The position numbers and the translations under genes are program-made. The notes under the pieces are model-generated. The model worked only from the letters and a program-made list of their open reading frames with translations. It was not told the origin of the DNA and ran no database searches. Below, piece after piece: positions 8,658-17,434 of a stretch of 64,000 nucleotides of DNA; position 1 is the first letter of the stretch; every line of letters begins with the position of its first letter. Source of the DNA: an uncultured Clostridia bacterium (GTDB taxonomy: Bacteria > Bacillota > Clostridia > Lachnospirales > CAG-274); the NCBI GenBank assembly GCA_949948985.1, contig CATLIG010000005.1:44409-108408 (forward strand). The letters run 5' to 3'.

Positions 8658-9227
8658 TTGAGGGTTATTTTTATACGGCATGGAAAAACGAAGGGAAACA
8701 ATGAAAACAGATATATTGGTTTTACTGATGAGAAATTATCAAAGGAGGGAAGAAATGAAATTAAAAGAAAAAAGCACGAATATCCAAAGGCTGACAGAAT
8801 TATTTCAAGCCCTATGATAAGGTGCAGAGAAACTGCGGAAATTATATACGGAAATATTTATGAAGTATATGACGAGCTTAAGGAATGCAATTTTGGAGAT
8901 TTTGAGAACAAAAATTTTGAAGAGCTTAAGAATAATGAGGCATATATAAAATGGCTTGAAAATAATTGTGAAACATCATTTCCCAATGGTGAAAGCCGTT
9001 TGGGTTTTCAGGTAAGATGCTGTAAATGTTTTGAAAAAATTATTTTGAATAATAAAATAGATAGAATTGCATTTGTTGTACATGGGGGAACGATTATGTC
9101 GATAATTGAAAAATTTTATTACAAAAAAACATCTTTTTATGAATGGCAGATAAAAAACGGTGAGTGTTTGGAATTTAAGACAATAAGTAAAGGTAATGAG
9201 TTTTATTTGTTAGATATGTTTTATTGA
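8658..9227 (+). CDS. cobC: Histidine phosphatase, probable alpha-ribazole phosphatase
   Basis: A 189-residue phosphoglycerate-mutase-like phosphatase. The catalytic motif is RHGKTKGN (7-14) with the phospho-accepting histidine at His8; the second histidine lies in AFVVHGG. An acidic patch ELKECNFGDFENK matches the family. Adjacent cobT and cobS suggest it dephosphorylates alpha-ribazole 5'-phosphate or the final cobalamin phosphate. The TTG start at 8658 follows AAGGAGA by 7 bp. Because this superfamily is broad, the substrate is inferred from context. It ends the cobalamin block before a strong terminator. Confidence 0.8.
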   Translation: MRVIFIRHGKTKGNNENRYIGFTDEKLSKEGRNEIKRKKHEYPKADRIISSPMIRCRETAEIIYGNIYEVYDELKECNFGDFENKNFEELKNNEAYIKWLENNCETSFPNGESRLGFQVRCCKCFEKIILNNKIDRIAFVVHGGTIMSIIEKFYYKKTSFYEWQIKNGECLEFKTISKGNEFYLLDMFY

Positions 9228-9238
9228 GGAATTTAAAC

Positions 9239-9276
9239 AATAAGCGGAGGTTAAAAAGACGACCTCCGCTTATTTT
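9239..9276. terminator. Bidirectional intrinsic terminator
   Basis: TAAGCGGAGGT (9241-9251) pairs perfectly with ACCTCCGCTTA (9262-9272), and flanking A and T runs extend the stem. A T tract follows on both strands. It lies between the convergent cobC (+) and the hydrogenase-like sensor gene (-) and probably serves both. Confidence 0.9.
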
Positions 9277-9284
9277 ACACAATA

Positions 9285-11234
9285 TTATTTGTTTTGAAGT
9301 ATACTATGGCTTCTTTCGATAAGAGAATTTATTTTATCTGAAAGGCCTTTAACGGTTATCATTGATTTATTTATAATTAAACTGTTTTCAGAAGTGTTTC
9401 GTACATCTTCTATTGTGCTGTCAACTGTTTCCATAAGAGTCTGTATTTGCTTATTGAAATCCTCTATAATTTTACTTATGTATATAATTGCCTCATTTAT
9501 GTTTTTATTATTGATTGTAGCATTTTGCACTGATTTACGTGAGTTTTCAGATAAATCACGTATATTATTAGCTATAACTGAAAATCCTTTGCCAAGTTCT
9601 CCCGCTCTGGCAGCCTCGATAGACGCGTTAAATGAAAGAAGATTTATATTCTGAGCTATTTGCTCAACATCATTTGTAACTCTCTTATAATTTTTTACAT
9701 CTTTTTTTATTCCATCAATATTTGAGTAAATATTTTGTCCAAGATTTACAAGTTCTTTCATATAATCATTTATACTTATCATTTCCTCTACGCCTTTTTC
9801 GCCGAGTTCTTTGATTTTTTCAGATTCTTTTGTTGTTTCGGTTACACTTTCGTTTAATGACAAAAATACTTTCTTTAATTCTTCTGTAATTTCAATAATA
9901 CTGTTGTTTATTTCTTCTGTACGCAAAGTTTCGTTTTTTATTTTAGCCATTATATACTGATGACAGTTATGAGGGTCGTTTATATTCTGGGCGATAGCGA
10001 CTGCCATTTCCCTGCATGATTTATATCCGCAGGCGTGACAGTCAAAGTTTTTATCGACTTCTGACCTCTTTTCAAGCATTTTGAAAGCATCGTCAATTTC
10101 TTTTTCTGTAACAGCTTTACAACTGCTGTATTTTGGTTTATATTCTCTTATAAAATCATCAAGCCTAAGTTTTTCATCAAATTCTCTGAATTGGCTGTCC
10201 TCAGTTTTATTTCCGTCTTCATCAATCTCAACAGTACTGTTCCTCTCTTTTACAACATAGTTTTTAACATCTTTCATAATAGCGTCAAGTTTAAACGGTC
10301 TGTATTCCTGACCTATTGCCGGACCATCATTACACCCAAATTCACAGTTTAAAACATCAAATACATCGGGAAGATTGATTTTATCTTCAGCTAGGTAATC
10401 ATCAAATTCTTTATATACTTTTTCAACGCCTTCTGAATTTATAACGTGAAGTTTTGGAACGTGAAGAAGCAAATTTTCTTTAAGTCCGCCGGGTTTTGGA
10501 TAAATTGCGCCTAAAAATCCCTGAGCCAAATTAAACTCAAATTCACTGTAGACTTTAATATTGGGTAAATCAACATTATTTTTTTCAAAATAATCTTTAA
10601 GATGTTTAAAAGTGACATTATAATCAATATACCCTGTTTCATCAAATTCATTTTTCTTTGCTATACAAGGAGATAAGGCTGCAATTTTACATCTTTTTCC
10701 AAGATATTTTTTTACATATATAGCAAGACAAAGCATAGGACTATGAACAGGAGACAGATAATTCAACGCTTTTGGCTTATGCTGTACAATATAATTGACT
10801 ATTGCCGCACATGGCTGAGAAATAATTTTTTTGCCTTTGTTTTTTTCAAGGTATTTTATGTGAGCCCATGTACAGATATCCGCTCCAAGGGAAACGTCAT
10901 AAATTTCTTTTGTACCGTTATTTCTAAACCATTGCAAAACGTGACGCCAGTATCCGTCAAAAGCGATTTTTATAGCCGGAGCGGTAATAATAATGATTTC
11001 TTTACCATTTTTTATATCTTCCATAAATTTATCAATATCATCTCTGTAAAATCTGGCGTTGTGACCGCAGGCTTTTACACATGCTCCGCAACTTATACAT
11101 TTATCTCCGTCAATATCAATTACAAGGTTTTCATTTTCATCGTATTTAGCAACATTAGCTCCCGGGGCAGGACAAACACGTACACACGAATTGCATGAAA
11201 CGCATTTTGATAAATCAATGCCTATAAGATTCAT
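9285..11234 (-). CDS. [FeFe]-hydrogenase-like sensor fused to a chemoreceptor signalling domain
   Basis: A 649-residue soluble protein without visible membrane segments. Residues 1-60 hold two 4Fe-4S ferredoxin motifs (Cys11/14/17/21 and Cys46/49/52/56). Residues about 80-325 are the [FeFe]-hydrogenase large-subunit region: the L1 motif is reduced to SQPCAAIVNYI (Cys142, the usual second cysteine missing), L2 is SPCIAKKNEF (Cys190), and L3 is NCEFGCNDGPAIG (Cys297, Cys301). Residues about 399-424 add a further CxxC-x4-C-x16-C Fe-S domain. Residues about 440-649 are a methyl-accepting-chemotaxis signalling coiled coil with the hairpin NLLSFNASIEAARAGELGKG. The layout suggests cytosolic sensing of H2 or redox state that feeds a chemotaxis-type kinase. 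No other hydrogenase or chemotaxis genes are nearby. The first ATG fits the ferredoxin start, with AGGATG upstream. Confidence 0.85.
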   Translation of the reverse strand: MNLIGIDLSKCVSCNSCVRVCPAPGANVAKYDENENLVIDIDGDKCISCGACVKACGHNARFYRDDIDKFMEDIKNGKEIIIITAPAIKIAFDGYWRHVLQWFRNNGTKEIYDVSLGADICTWAHIKYLEKNKGKKIISQPCAAIVNYIVQHKPKALNYLSPVHSPMLCLAIYVKKYLGKRCKIAALSPCIAKKNEFDETGYIDYNVTFKHLKDYFEKNNVDLPNIKVYSEFEFNLAQGFLGAIYPKPGGLKENLLLHVPKLHVINSEGVEKVYKEFDDYLAEDKINLPDVFDVLNCEFGCNDGPAIGQEYRPFKLDAIMKDVKNYVVKERNSTVEIDEDGNKTEDSQFREFDEKLRLDDFIREYKPKYSSCKAVTEKEIDDAFKMLEKRSEVDKNFDCHACGYKSCREMAVAIAQNINDPHNCHQYIMAKIKNETLRTEEINNSIIEITEELKKVFLSLNESVTETTKESEKIKELGEKGVEEMISINDYMKELVNLGQNIYSNIDGIKKDVKNYKRVTNDVEQIAQNINLLSFNASIEAARAGELGKGFSVIANNIRDLSENSRKSVQNATINNKNINEAIIYISKIIEDFNKQIQTLMETVDSTIEDVRNTSENSLIINKSMITVKGLSDKINSLIERSHSILQNK

Positions 11235-11626
11235 TAAAACACATCCTTTTCAAAATTATGGTGAATTATGAATGTATTTTATAAAAATGAAATCTGTATA
11301 AATACCTAATTTTAAAAATACATAAAAAAACAAAATGATGACAATATTATAGTGTTACAAAATTCATGTTATGTTATTTTTTGTAAATTTATATATTTAC
11401 AAAGTATAAAGTATATGATATAGATTTATACATTTTTAAAAAATACTTTATATATAATTTTAACAAAAGTTTGATATACAGAAAAACAGTAAAATAATAG
11501 ACCTTTTCAATAATCTGAGAATTAGTGTATGAGTGTAGATTTTATCATTAAGCTTAACTTCTTTTTCCGAAATAAAAATTTAATTTAAAGAAAGTTAAAC
11601 AGCCAATAACAGTAAAAGATATGTCT

Positions 11627-11728
11627 TATAGCAATCCGCAAGATTTTTAGTGAGAAACAACAAGAAAAGTTTTGATATATCAGTTTATTAAAATTTAATA
11701 GTTTATTCTTTTGTTGTTTCGTTATAAA
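11627..11728. repeat. Family C inverted-repeat element
   Basis: It runs from TATAGCAATCCGCAAG and TTTTTAGTGAGAAACAACAA to TTGTTGTTTCGTTATAAATA, so the two arms are inverted. The centre carries the family landmark TTTGATATATCAG. About 100 bp, non-coding. Confidence 0.7.
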
Positions 11729-11897
11729 TAGTATCAAATAGGTCCGGTTAGTATATATTTAATAAATTGTTTTATTGTTTTGCTGTAGAAAAATCAGAAA
11801 CTACTATAATATATATGATACTATATATAACAAAATATTTCAATACTTATTTTGAATTTGACATAAAAACCATTTTTTAAATTAGAAGATTACAGAT

Positions 11898-12049
11898 TAG
11901 ACTTCCTCGGAAACTAGCAAGTTGATTGACTATATCAATGGAAAATAGATTTCTTTCAGGATTTCATAGAAATTCCGGAAGGGTTGAAAAAACATTTTAT
12001 CCAGTATTTCTTATAGAATTGACGTTTGCGTAGCTTCAAAAGAAGTCTA
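11898..12049. repeat. Family E element with an internal family A remnant
   Basis: The left end TA-GACTTCCTCGGAAAC (11898 on) and the right end CTTCAAAAGAAGTC-TA (to 12049) form an imperfect inverted repeat flanked by TA. Inside, at 11919-11934, lies AAGTTGATTGACTATA, the right end of family A, which points to an older nested insertion followed by deletion. Confidence 0.65.
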
Positions 12050-12086
12050 TTGAATAGATGGATTATTTGGCAGTTTATAAAAATTA

Positions 12087-12115
12087 TTGATTATTTTTAA
12101 AAAAAATGGTATTAT
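12087..12115 (+). promoter_or_regulatory. Sigma-A-type promoter of the DMT transporter gene
   Basis: TTGATT (12087-12092), a 17-bp spacer, and TATTAT (12110-12115) preceded by TGG, giving an extended -10. It lies 58 bp upstream of the ATG. Confidence 0.7.
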
Positions 12116-12173
12116 ATATATAGTATTTTTACAAAATTATTTAAAAATCTTTTTTATTGAAGGAAGTTAAAGT

Positions 12174-13136
12174 ATGAAAAGTACAATAAAAAAAAGTTCT
12201 GTTTTTTTTACACGTCCGATTAATATATTTTTGATAGCTGTCTTGTGTACTGCGTTATGGGGTAGTGCTATACCGGTTATAAAAATAGGCTATGAAGCCT
12301 TTAATATTTCTGATACGGCATCGCAAATGCTTTTTGCGGGATACCGTTTTTCTATCGCGGGATTAATGACAATATTATTCAGGTCTTTTATTACAAAAAA
12401 AGTTGTTTATCCGTCAAAAAGGGAGATTTTTGGAATAGCGTCTCTCGGAATTGTTCAGACGGCGGTACAGTACATTCTGTTTTACACAAGTCTGAACTAT
12501 CTTACAGGGGTAAAAGGTTCTATAATAAACGCATCAGGAAATTTTTTCGCTGTAATTCTTGCGCATATGTTTATAAAAAACGACAAACTTAATATAAAAA
12601 AAATATTTGGATGTCTTCTTGGATTTTCAGGAGTTGTTTTATGTAATGTAAACAGCGGAGGAATTGATATGTCTTTTTCATTTCAGGGTGAGGGATTTAT
12701 GATACTTGCCGCTCTTTCTTTCGCGTCAGGGTCAGTAATAACAAAGTTTATAACAAAAGAAAAAAGTTCTGACCCCGCTATGATTACAGGATACCAATTA
12801 GGATTAGGCGGAATAATACTTATAATAGTTGGAATATTCTCGGGAGGGGAACTATCTGTACCTAATTTTAATATATATGATATAAATACGTTTTATCCTT
12901 TATTTATTTTATTATATTTGTCGCTGCTATCCTCAATAGCTTTTTCTTTTTGGGCAGAGCTTCTTAAATATAATTTTGTCGGAAAAATATCTATTTACGG
13001 ATTTTTAAATCCTGTTTTTGGGGTTATACTTTCAGGTATACTTTTAAGTGAGGACATATTTAATTTTCAAACTTTTGGAGCCTTGCTGTTGGTAAGTACA
13101 GGTATTCTTATTGTTAATTTAAAAAAGAAAGGATAG
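12174..13136 (+). CDS. EamA/DMT-superfamily transporter
   Basis: A 320-residue membrane protein with about ten hydrophobic segments in two EamA repeats. The first repeat starts with LCTALWGSAIPVIKIGYE and includes QYILFYTSLNYLTGVKGSII; the second contains AALSFASGSVITKF and ends with GALLLVSTGILIVNLKKKG. Such drug/metabolite transporters move small metabolites or amino acids across the cytoplasmic membrane; the substrate cannot be predicted. The start has AAGGAAG upstream and a clear promoter at 12087. The following acyltransferase-like gene starts 7 bp after its stop, so they form an operon. Confidence 0.88.
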   Translation: MKSTIKKSSVFFTRPINIFLIAVLCTALWGSAIPVIKIGYEAFNISDTASQMLFAGYRFSIAGLMTILFRSFITKKVVYPSKREIFGIASLGIVQTAVQYILFYTSLNYLTGVKGSIINASGNFFAVILAHMFIKNDKLNIKKIFGCLLGFSGVVLCNVNSGGIDMSFSFQGEGFMILAALSFASGSVITKFITKEKSSDPAMITGYQLGLGGIILIIVGIFSGGELSVPNFNIYDINTFYPLFILLYLSLLSSIAFSFWAELLKYNFVGKISIYGFLNPVFGVILSGILLSEDIFNFQTFGALLLVSTGILIVNLKKKG

Positions 13137-13142
13137 TTTACA

Positions 13143-14045
13143 TTGCTATTTAAAAATATAACCATAGATGATAAAGAAATTATAGAAAAGTACACAAAAC
13201 AAAATAATTACTTTTTATGTGATTATTGTTTTACCGATATATTTATGTGGAGATACAGATATTCGACAAAATATTGTATAAAAGACGGTTTTTTGTTTCT
13301 AAGGGTAAAATCTCACGAAAGCAAAAATGAAATGTACCTTACTCCCATTGGTACCGGTGATTTAAAAAAAGCCGTTTTATCAGTAATAGAGTATTCAAGA
13401 AAAAAAGGAAATCCTTTTATAATGCTGTCTGTGCCTGAAAAAATTAAAGACAAACTTGACACAATTATGCCGGATACTTTTAATTTTGAAGAAAATCCTG
13501 ATAATGCCGATTATATATATTTAGCGGAAGATTTGATAAACTTAAAGGGCAAAAAATTTCACTCAAAAAGAAATTTTATAAACAGATTTAAAGAAACGTA
13601 TGAAAACCGTTGGGAATTTGAGGATATTACGGAGGAAAACGCTGAGGAAGTATTTAGATACCAGCTTAAATGGTATGAGGAAAACAGAAGTAATACAGAT
13701 GATTCTCTCTTTTCAGAAACAAGCGCTATAGCTTTGGCATTGAAAAATTTTAAAAAGCTTGGTTTAAAAGGCGGACTTCTTCGTCTTGACGGAAAAATTA
13801 TATCATTTACACTCGCAAGCAAAAGCTATGATAATATGTACACAATACACATAGAAAAAGCGGAACATTTAATAAATGGCGCTTATCAAATGATAAATAA
13901 TGAGTTTGCTAAAAGATATTTTCAGGACGTTGAATATGTAGACAGAGAAGAAGACTTGGGTATAGAAGGACTTAAAAAGGCAAAGCAGTCATATAGACCG
14001 GTATTAATGGGGGTAAATTATACAGCTTCGCTTAAAAACAGGTGA
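13143..14045 (+). CDS. DUF2156-type protein (GNAT fold, LysX/MprF C-domain-like)
   Basis: A 300-residue protein resembling DUF2156 proteins of Clostridia, which have two tandem GNAT-like folds related to the aminoacyl-transfer domain of phosphatidylglycerol lysyltransferases. Visible landmarks are CDYCFTDIFMWRYRY (about 26-40), LKGKKFHSKRNFINRFKE in the middle, and HIEKAEHLINGAYQMINNEF with VDREEDLGIEGLKKAKQSYRP near the end. There is no membrane segment. The TTG start at 13143 follows the transporter by 7 bp with AAAGGA upstream. A second acyltransferase gene follows 82 bp later. The substrate is unknown. Confidence 0.78.
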   Translation: MLFKNITIDDKEIIEKYTKQNNYFLCDYCFTDIFMWRYRYSTKYCIKDGFLFLRVKSHESKNEMYLTPIGTGDLKKAVLSVIEYSRKKGNPFIMLSVPEKIKDKLDTIMPDTFNFEENPDNADYIYLAEDLINLKGKKFHSKRNFINRFKETYENRWEFEDITEENAEEVFRYQLKWYEENRSNTDDSLFSETSAIALALKNFKKLGLKGGLLRLDGKIISFTLASKSYDNMYTIHIEKAEHLINGAYQMINNEFAKRYFQDVEYVDREEDLGIEGLKKAKQSYRPVLMGVNYTASLKNR

Positions 14046-14068
14046 TATTGTTATATATCTGCTTTATT

Positions 14069-14102
14069 TACAGCAATTTCAAAATTTTTCCGGAATTGTT
14101 AT
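14069..14102. repeat. Minimal family B fold-back
   Basis: TA-CAGCAATTTC and CCGGAATTGTT-A(TA) are the two B ends with only about 10 bp between them. It lies between two co-oriented genes and would form a short hairpin in the transcript. A similar minimal copy is at 61799-61833. Confidence 0.6.
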
Positions 14103-14126
14103 AAAATTATTTAAAGGAGAATTTTT

Positions 14127-14990
14127 ATGGAGTATGAAAAAAATATATCTTACGCGTCAAAGGAAAATTCAGATGAAATTTTATCACTTTGGAATATATG
14201 TTTTCCTGAGTTTCCAGAGTTTACAAAATGGTATTTTGAAAATATTTTTTCTTTTAAAAACACTCTTATTTACAAAGAAGATAATAAAATAATATCAATG
14301 ACACAGGAAATACCTCTTATTTTTAATTCATTAAAAAAAGCCACATATATATATGGAGCATGTACCCATCCTCTTTACCGCAAAAAAGGAATTATGGCAA
14401 AGCTTTTAAGACAATCTTTTGAAAATGATATAAAAAAAGGAACAGGCTTATCAATACTTATTCCTGAGAATGAAGAGCTCTTTAATTTTTATGAGAAGTT
14501 TGGATATACTAAAGCAACTTTAATTAAAAAAGAATTTTTTAAAAGCACATTATTAAATAAAGAATTCCGTAAAAAATATATATTTCGAAAAGCTGTTTAC
14601 GCAGATATTGAAAATATGAATGAGTTATATAATAAAACTCTTTCTCAATCAGATTTTATTTTTCGTGACAATACTTTTTGGAAAAATCAAATGAGGATGT
14701 TCAATGACCTTGGAGGCGGCTGTTTTTGTTTGTACAATGAAAAAAATTCACAACTGGAGGCATATGCTTTTTTATGGAATGAGGAAAGCCTTACAGCACA
14801 GGAAATATGCTTTAAAGACGATTTTGCCAAAAATATTATTTGTGAAAATATATTGTCGGAATTTAATACAGACAAAAGTTTTATTCTTAATATATATGAT
14901 AGTCAAGGTGAGTATAAATCTTGTGTAAAGTTTCATAATACTAAGGATAATTATGTATCGGATTATACAATTAATTTATTATGGAACTGA
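14127..14990 (+). CDS. GNAT-family acetyltransferase
   Basis: A 287-residue protein with an N-terminal GNAT domain. The acetyl-CoA-binding region is YIYGACTHPLYRKKGIMAKLL, where RKKGI matches the R/QxxGxG/A loop, and LSILIPENEELFNFYEKFGY is the usual C-terminal GNAT strand. A second domain of about 140 residues follows, as in two-domain (Eis-like) GNATs. Its substrate is unknown. GGAGAA precedes the ATG by 8 bp. It probably belongs to the same transcription unit as the DUF2156 gene, interrupted by a minimal B repeat, and a D-type hairpin follows its stop. Confidence 0.82.
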   Translation: MEYEKNISYASKENSDEILSLWNICFPEFPEFTKWYFENIFSFKNTLIYKEDNKIISMTQEIPLIFNSLKKATYIYGACTHPLYRKKGIMAKLLRQSFENDIKKGTGLSILIPENEELFNFYEKFGYTKATLIKKEFFKSTLLNKEFRKKYIFRKAVYADIENMNELYNKTLSQSDFIFRDNTFWKNQMRMFNDLGGGCFCLYNEKNSQLEAYAFLWNEESLTAQEICFKDDFAKNIICENILSEFNTDKSFILNIYDSQGEYKSCVKFHNTKDNYVSDYTINLLWN

Positions 14991-14994
14991 CAAC

Positions 14995-15086
14995 AAGGCT
15001 TGTCTGAACCCACGAAAATATTATCGGTAAAGGTTTTTCAAAAAAATCTTTATTATATGTATTTCGTGGGTTTAAACAGGTCTGAT
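14995..15086. repeat. Family D element, also a terminator-like hairpin
   Basis: The ends read GGCTTGTCTGAACCC and GGGTTTAAACAGGTCTGA, an imperfect inverted repeat. The arms contain a 13-bp pairing AACCCACGAAAAT (15007-15019) with ATTTCGTGGGTTT (15061-15073). The hairpin lies just downstream of the GNAT gene and may end its transcript. Confidence 0.6.
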
Positions 15087-15138
15087 TAAAGTAATTCAGC
15101 GTTTATCAAAAAATTGCTTAAAAAAATTCTACCCTTTT

Positions 15139-15306
15139 AACAGACCTGTTCGAAAACTTCAGCAATGACGTTTGACAGCTGTTTTCCCGTCATATTTTGC
15201 TTAATTTTCTTGAAATACTTTCCTAAGTATTACTGTAAAAATTAAGCTTCGTCTGACGCAAAAATTTCTTGTTAGCTGTCATCACTTATTTTTCCGAACA
15301 GGTCTA
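15139..15306. repeat. Family D element overlapping the 3' end of ppk1
   Basis: The left arm CAGACCTGTTCGAAAACTTC (from 15141) and the right arm, ending CCGAACAGGTCTAT at about 15306, are inverted copies. An inner stem CTTAATTTT / AAAATTAAG lies between them. The right arm contains the last 11 codons and stop codon of ppk1 (15272-15306). It shares its internal sequence with the D element at 28597-28759. Confidence 0.75.
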
Positions 15307-17434
15307 TTTTTGATTTGATAATATTAATAATTTTCATAAATCTGTTGTCAGGATTTGCGTTATTGTTAATTGATTTATTTTTAAAATATTTTTCCAGTTC
15401 ATATTGAGAGTCAACAGATATTTCTTCTGATGAAAGTTCTTTTTTTATATACAATCCGTCAGGCAGCATATACCAGCCTTTTTTATTGTCATTTCGGAAA
15501 AAATCCAGAATTTTAAGAATAACTTTTTTTGCCTCAGGATTTTTAACTGGGATAAATACTTCGACACGTCGTCTTGTATTTCTGTTTAAAAAGTCGCCTG
15601 AACCAATAAATATTTTTTCCTGTCCTCCTTTTCCGAAACAAAGGATTCTTGAGTGTTCAAGGTATTTTCCGACAACGCTTTTTACAATTATGTTTTCCGT
15701 ATACCCTTCTATGCCGGCTCGTATACAACATATGCCCCTGATATATAATTCTATTTTTACACCGGCCTGCGATGCTTCCACAAGTTTTTTCATAATATCA
15801 ATGTCATTCATAGAATTTATTTTTATAACTATACAGCCGTTTTTATTAATCTTATGTGAAGATATTTCCTCATCAATAAGTTTTATAACGTTTGATTTAA
15901 AACAATTTGGAGCTATCCAAAGACTTCTTGTATGCTCAACAACATCGCCAAGACATAACGCTCTGAATAAATCATTAGCGTCCGCGCCAATATCGTTGTC
16001 TGCTGTTATGTATGATATGTCTGTATATTGCTCGGAGGTTTTTTCATTATAATTACCTGTTCCGACTTGAGTTATATAACTTATTTTATTATGATTTTTT
16101 TTCGTTATAAGGCATATTTTAGCGTGTACTTTATAGTCATTTAATCCATAAATGACGGTACAGCCGGCATCTTCAAGAATTTTTGAGTAATCAATATTAT
16201 TTTGCTCATCAAACCTTGCTCTTAGTTCGAGAAGGCATAAAACATCTTTTCCTCTTTCAGCGGCATAAGCGAGAGCGGAAATGATTTTACTGTGACTGGC
16301 TAAACGGTATAAAGAAATTTTAATTGATATAACGTTGGCGTCATCAGCCGCCTCATAAAGTAAATCAACAAATGTACCAAAACTTTGAAAAGGTACGTTA
16401 AAAAATAAATCATTTTGTTCAATATATTTAATAAGCTGGCCTTTTTCGATGTTTATACATTTTAAAGGTTTATTCTCACTAAATAACAGCTTTTTGTTGT
16501 CAAGCTTCAAAGTTTTATATAAACTAAACCCAAAGGAAAAACTTAATGGTATTTTTTCTGTAAAAATAATATTTTCATCGCAGTCAATTTTATCACATAT
16601 AAATGATTTCATTTTATCAGATAATTCACTGCATACTTGAATTCTTACAGGAGCCAAATTTCTCCTTTTTTTTAGCATAGTCTGCATAATCCCCCTGAAA
16701 TCCGCGTCGTTATCGGAGTCAAGAATAGCTTCATTTATAGTAATATCAGCGTTTCTTGTTACTCTTATTTTATGAATTTCTTTGATTTCGTACTTAGCGA
16801 AAAGTTTTTTTGAATGGAATTTAATAACATCTGAAACAAAAGCGACTTTCTTTCTATTGTTTATGCTGAATGTAAAGTATTCATCTTTTATTGTTGTGGG
16901 AATAATACCTATTTTATTTCCATCTTGTTTTGACTCAAGCAGCGCGATTATATAAATTTCTTTATTTTTTAAAAAAGGAAAAGGATGAGTACGGTCTACT
17001 ATTTGCGGAGATAAAACAGGAAATATTTCTTCCAAAAAATATTTTTCGGCAACAGTGCTTTCAGATTTTGATATATTACTGAAATCAATAATATCTATAT
17101 TATATTTTTTTAAATCTTTTACAATGTTTTTAAATCCCTTTTTTATTAAAGGCTCCATAAGCTGAACTTTTGTATAAATTTCTTTTATTTGTTTTTTCAT
17201 TGACCAGCCTGTCTTATCATCAACTTTATCCGGAAAATTTTCCATATCTTCTCTTAAAGACCCTACCCGTACCATAAAAAACTCGTCAAGATTTGAAAAA
17301 TAAATTGACATAAATTTAAGCCGCTCAAATAAAGGATTGGATGTATCAAAGGTTTCAAAAAATACTCTTCTGTTAAATTCAAGCCAACTTAATTCTCTGT
17401 TTATAAAGAGCTTTTTTTCATTATTTTCTCCCAC
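15272..17434 (-). CDS. ppk1: Polyphosphate kinase
   Basis: A 720-residue enzyme that reversibly polymerises the terminal phosphate of ATP into polyphosphate. The N-terminus LFINRELSWLEFNRRV is PPK1-typical. The autophosphorylated histidine is His437 in DYKVHAKICLI and the second catalytic histidine is His594 in YLEHSRILCFG, matching E. coli His435 and His592. I place the start at the GTG at 17434, which has GGAGGG upstream; the open frame extends 21 codons further but into ppx. It overlaps ppx by 34 bp, so the two are coupled. The last 11 residues (IDLFGKISDDS) are encoded by the inverted terminal repeat of a family D element. Confidence 0.93.
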   Translation of the reverse strand: MGENNEKKLFINRELSWLEFNRRVFFETFDTSNPLFERLKFMSIYFSNLDEFFMVRVGSLREDMENFPDKVDDKTGWSMKKQIKEIYTKVQLMEPLIKKGFKNIVKDLKKYNIDIIDFSNISKSESTVAEKYFLEEIFPVLSPQIVDRTHPFPFLKNKEIYIIALLESKQDGNKIGIIPTTIKDEYFTFSINNRKKVAFVSDVIKFHSKKLFAKYEIKEIHKIRVTRNADITINEAILDSDNDADFRGIMQTMLKKRRNLAPVRIQVCSELSDKMKSFICDKIDCDENIIFTEKIPLSFSFGFSLYKTLKLDNKKLLFSENKPLKCINIEKGQLIKYIEQNDLFFNVPFQSFGTFVDLLYEAADDANVISIKISLYRLASHSKIISALAYAAERGKDVLCLLELRARFDEQNNIDYSKILEDAGCTVIYGLNDYKVHAKICLITKKNHNKISYITQVGTGNYNEKTSEQYTDISYITADNDIGADANDLFRALCLGDVVEHTRSLWIAPNCFKSNVIKLIDEEISSHKINKNGCIVIKINSMNDIDIMKKLVEASQAGVKIELYIRGICCIRAGIEGYTENIIVKSVVGKYLEHSRILCFGKGGQEKIFIGSGDFLNRNTRRRVEVFIPVKNPEAKKVILKILDFFRNDNKKGWYMLPDGLYIKKELSSEEISVDSQYELEKYFKNKSINNNANPDNRFMKIINIIKSKIDLFGKISDDS

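Larger units (their letters stand above)
11235..12173. other. Gene-free stretch containing repeats
   Basis: This 939-bp gap between divergent genes has no supported coding sequence. It holds a family C element (11627-11728), a family E element with an internal A remnant (11898-12049), and the promoter of the transporter gene (12087-12115). The first 350 bp are very A+T rich and contain no recognisable RNA structure. A loose inverted repeat, TAACTTCTTTTTCCG with AAAGAAAGTTAA, lies at about 11547-11598. Confidence 0.7.

Noticed and set aside
11235..12173. CRISPR array in the repeat-rich gap
   Set aside because: The repeats are inverted and of different families; there are no regularly spaced direct repeats.
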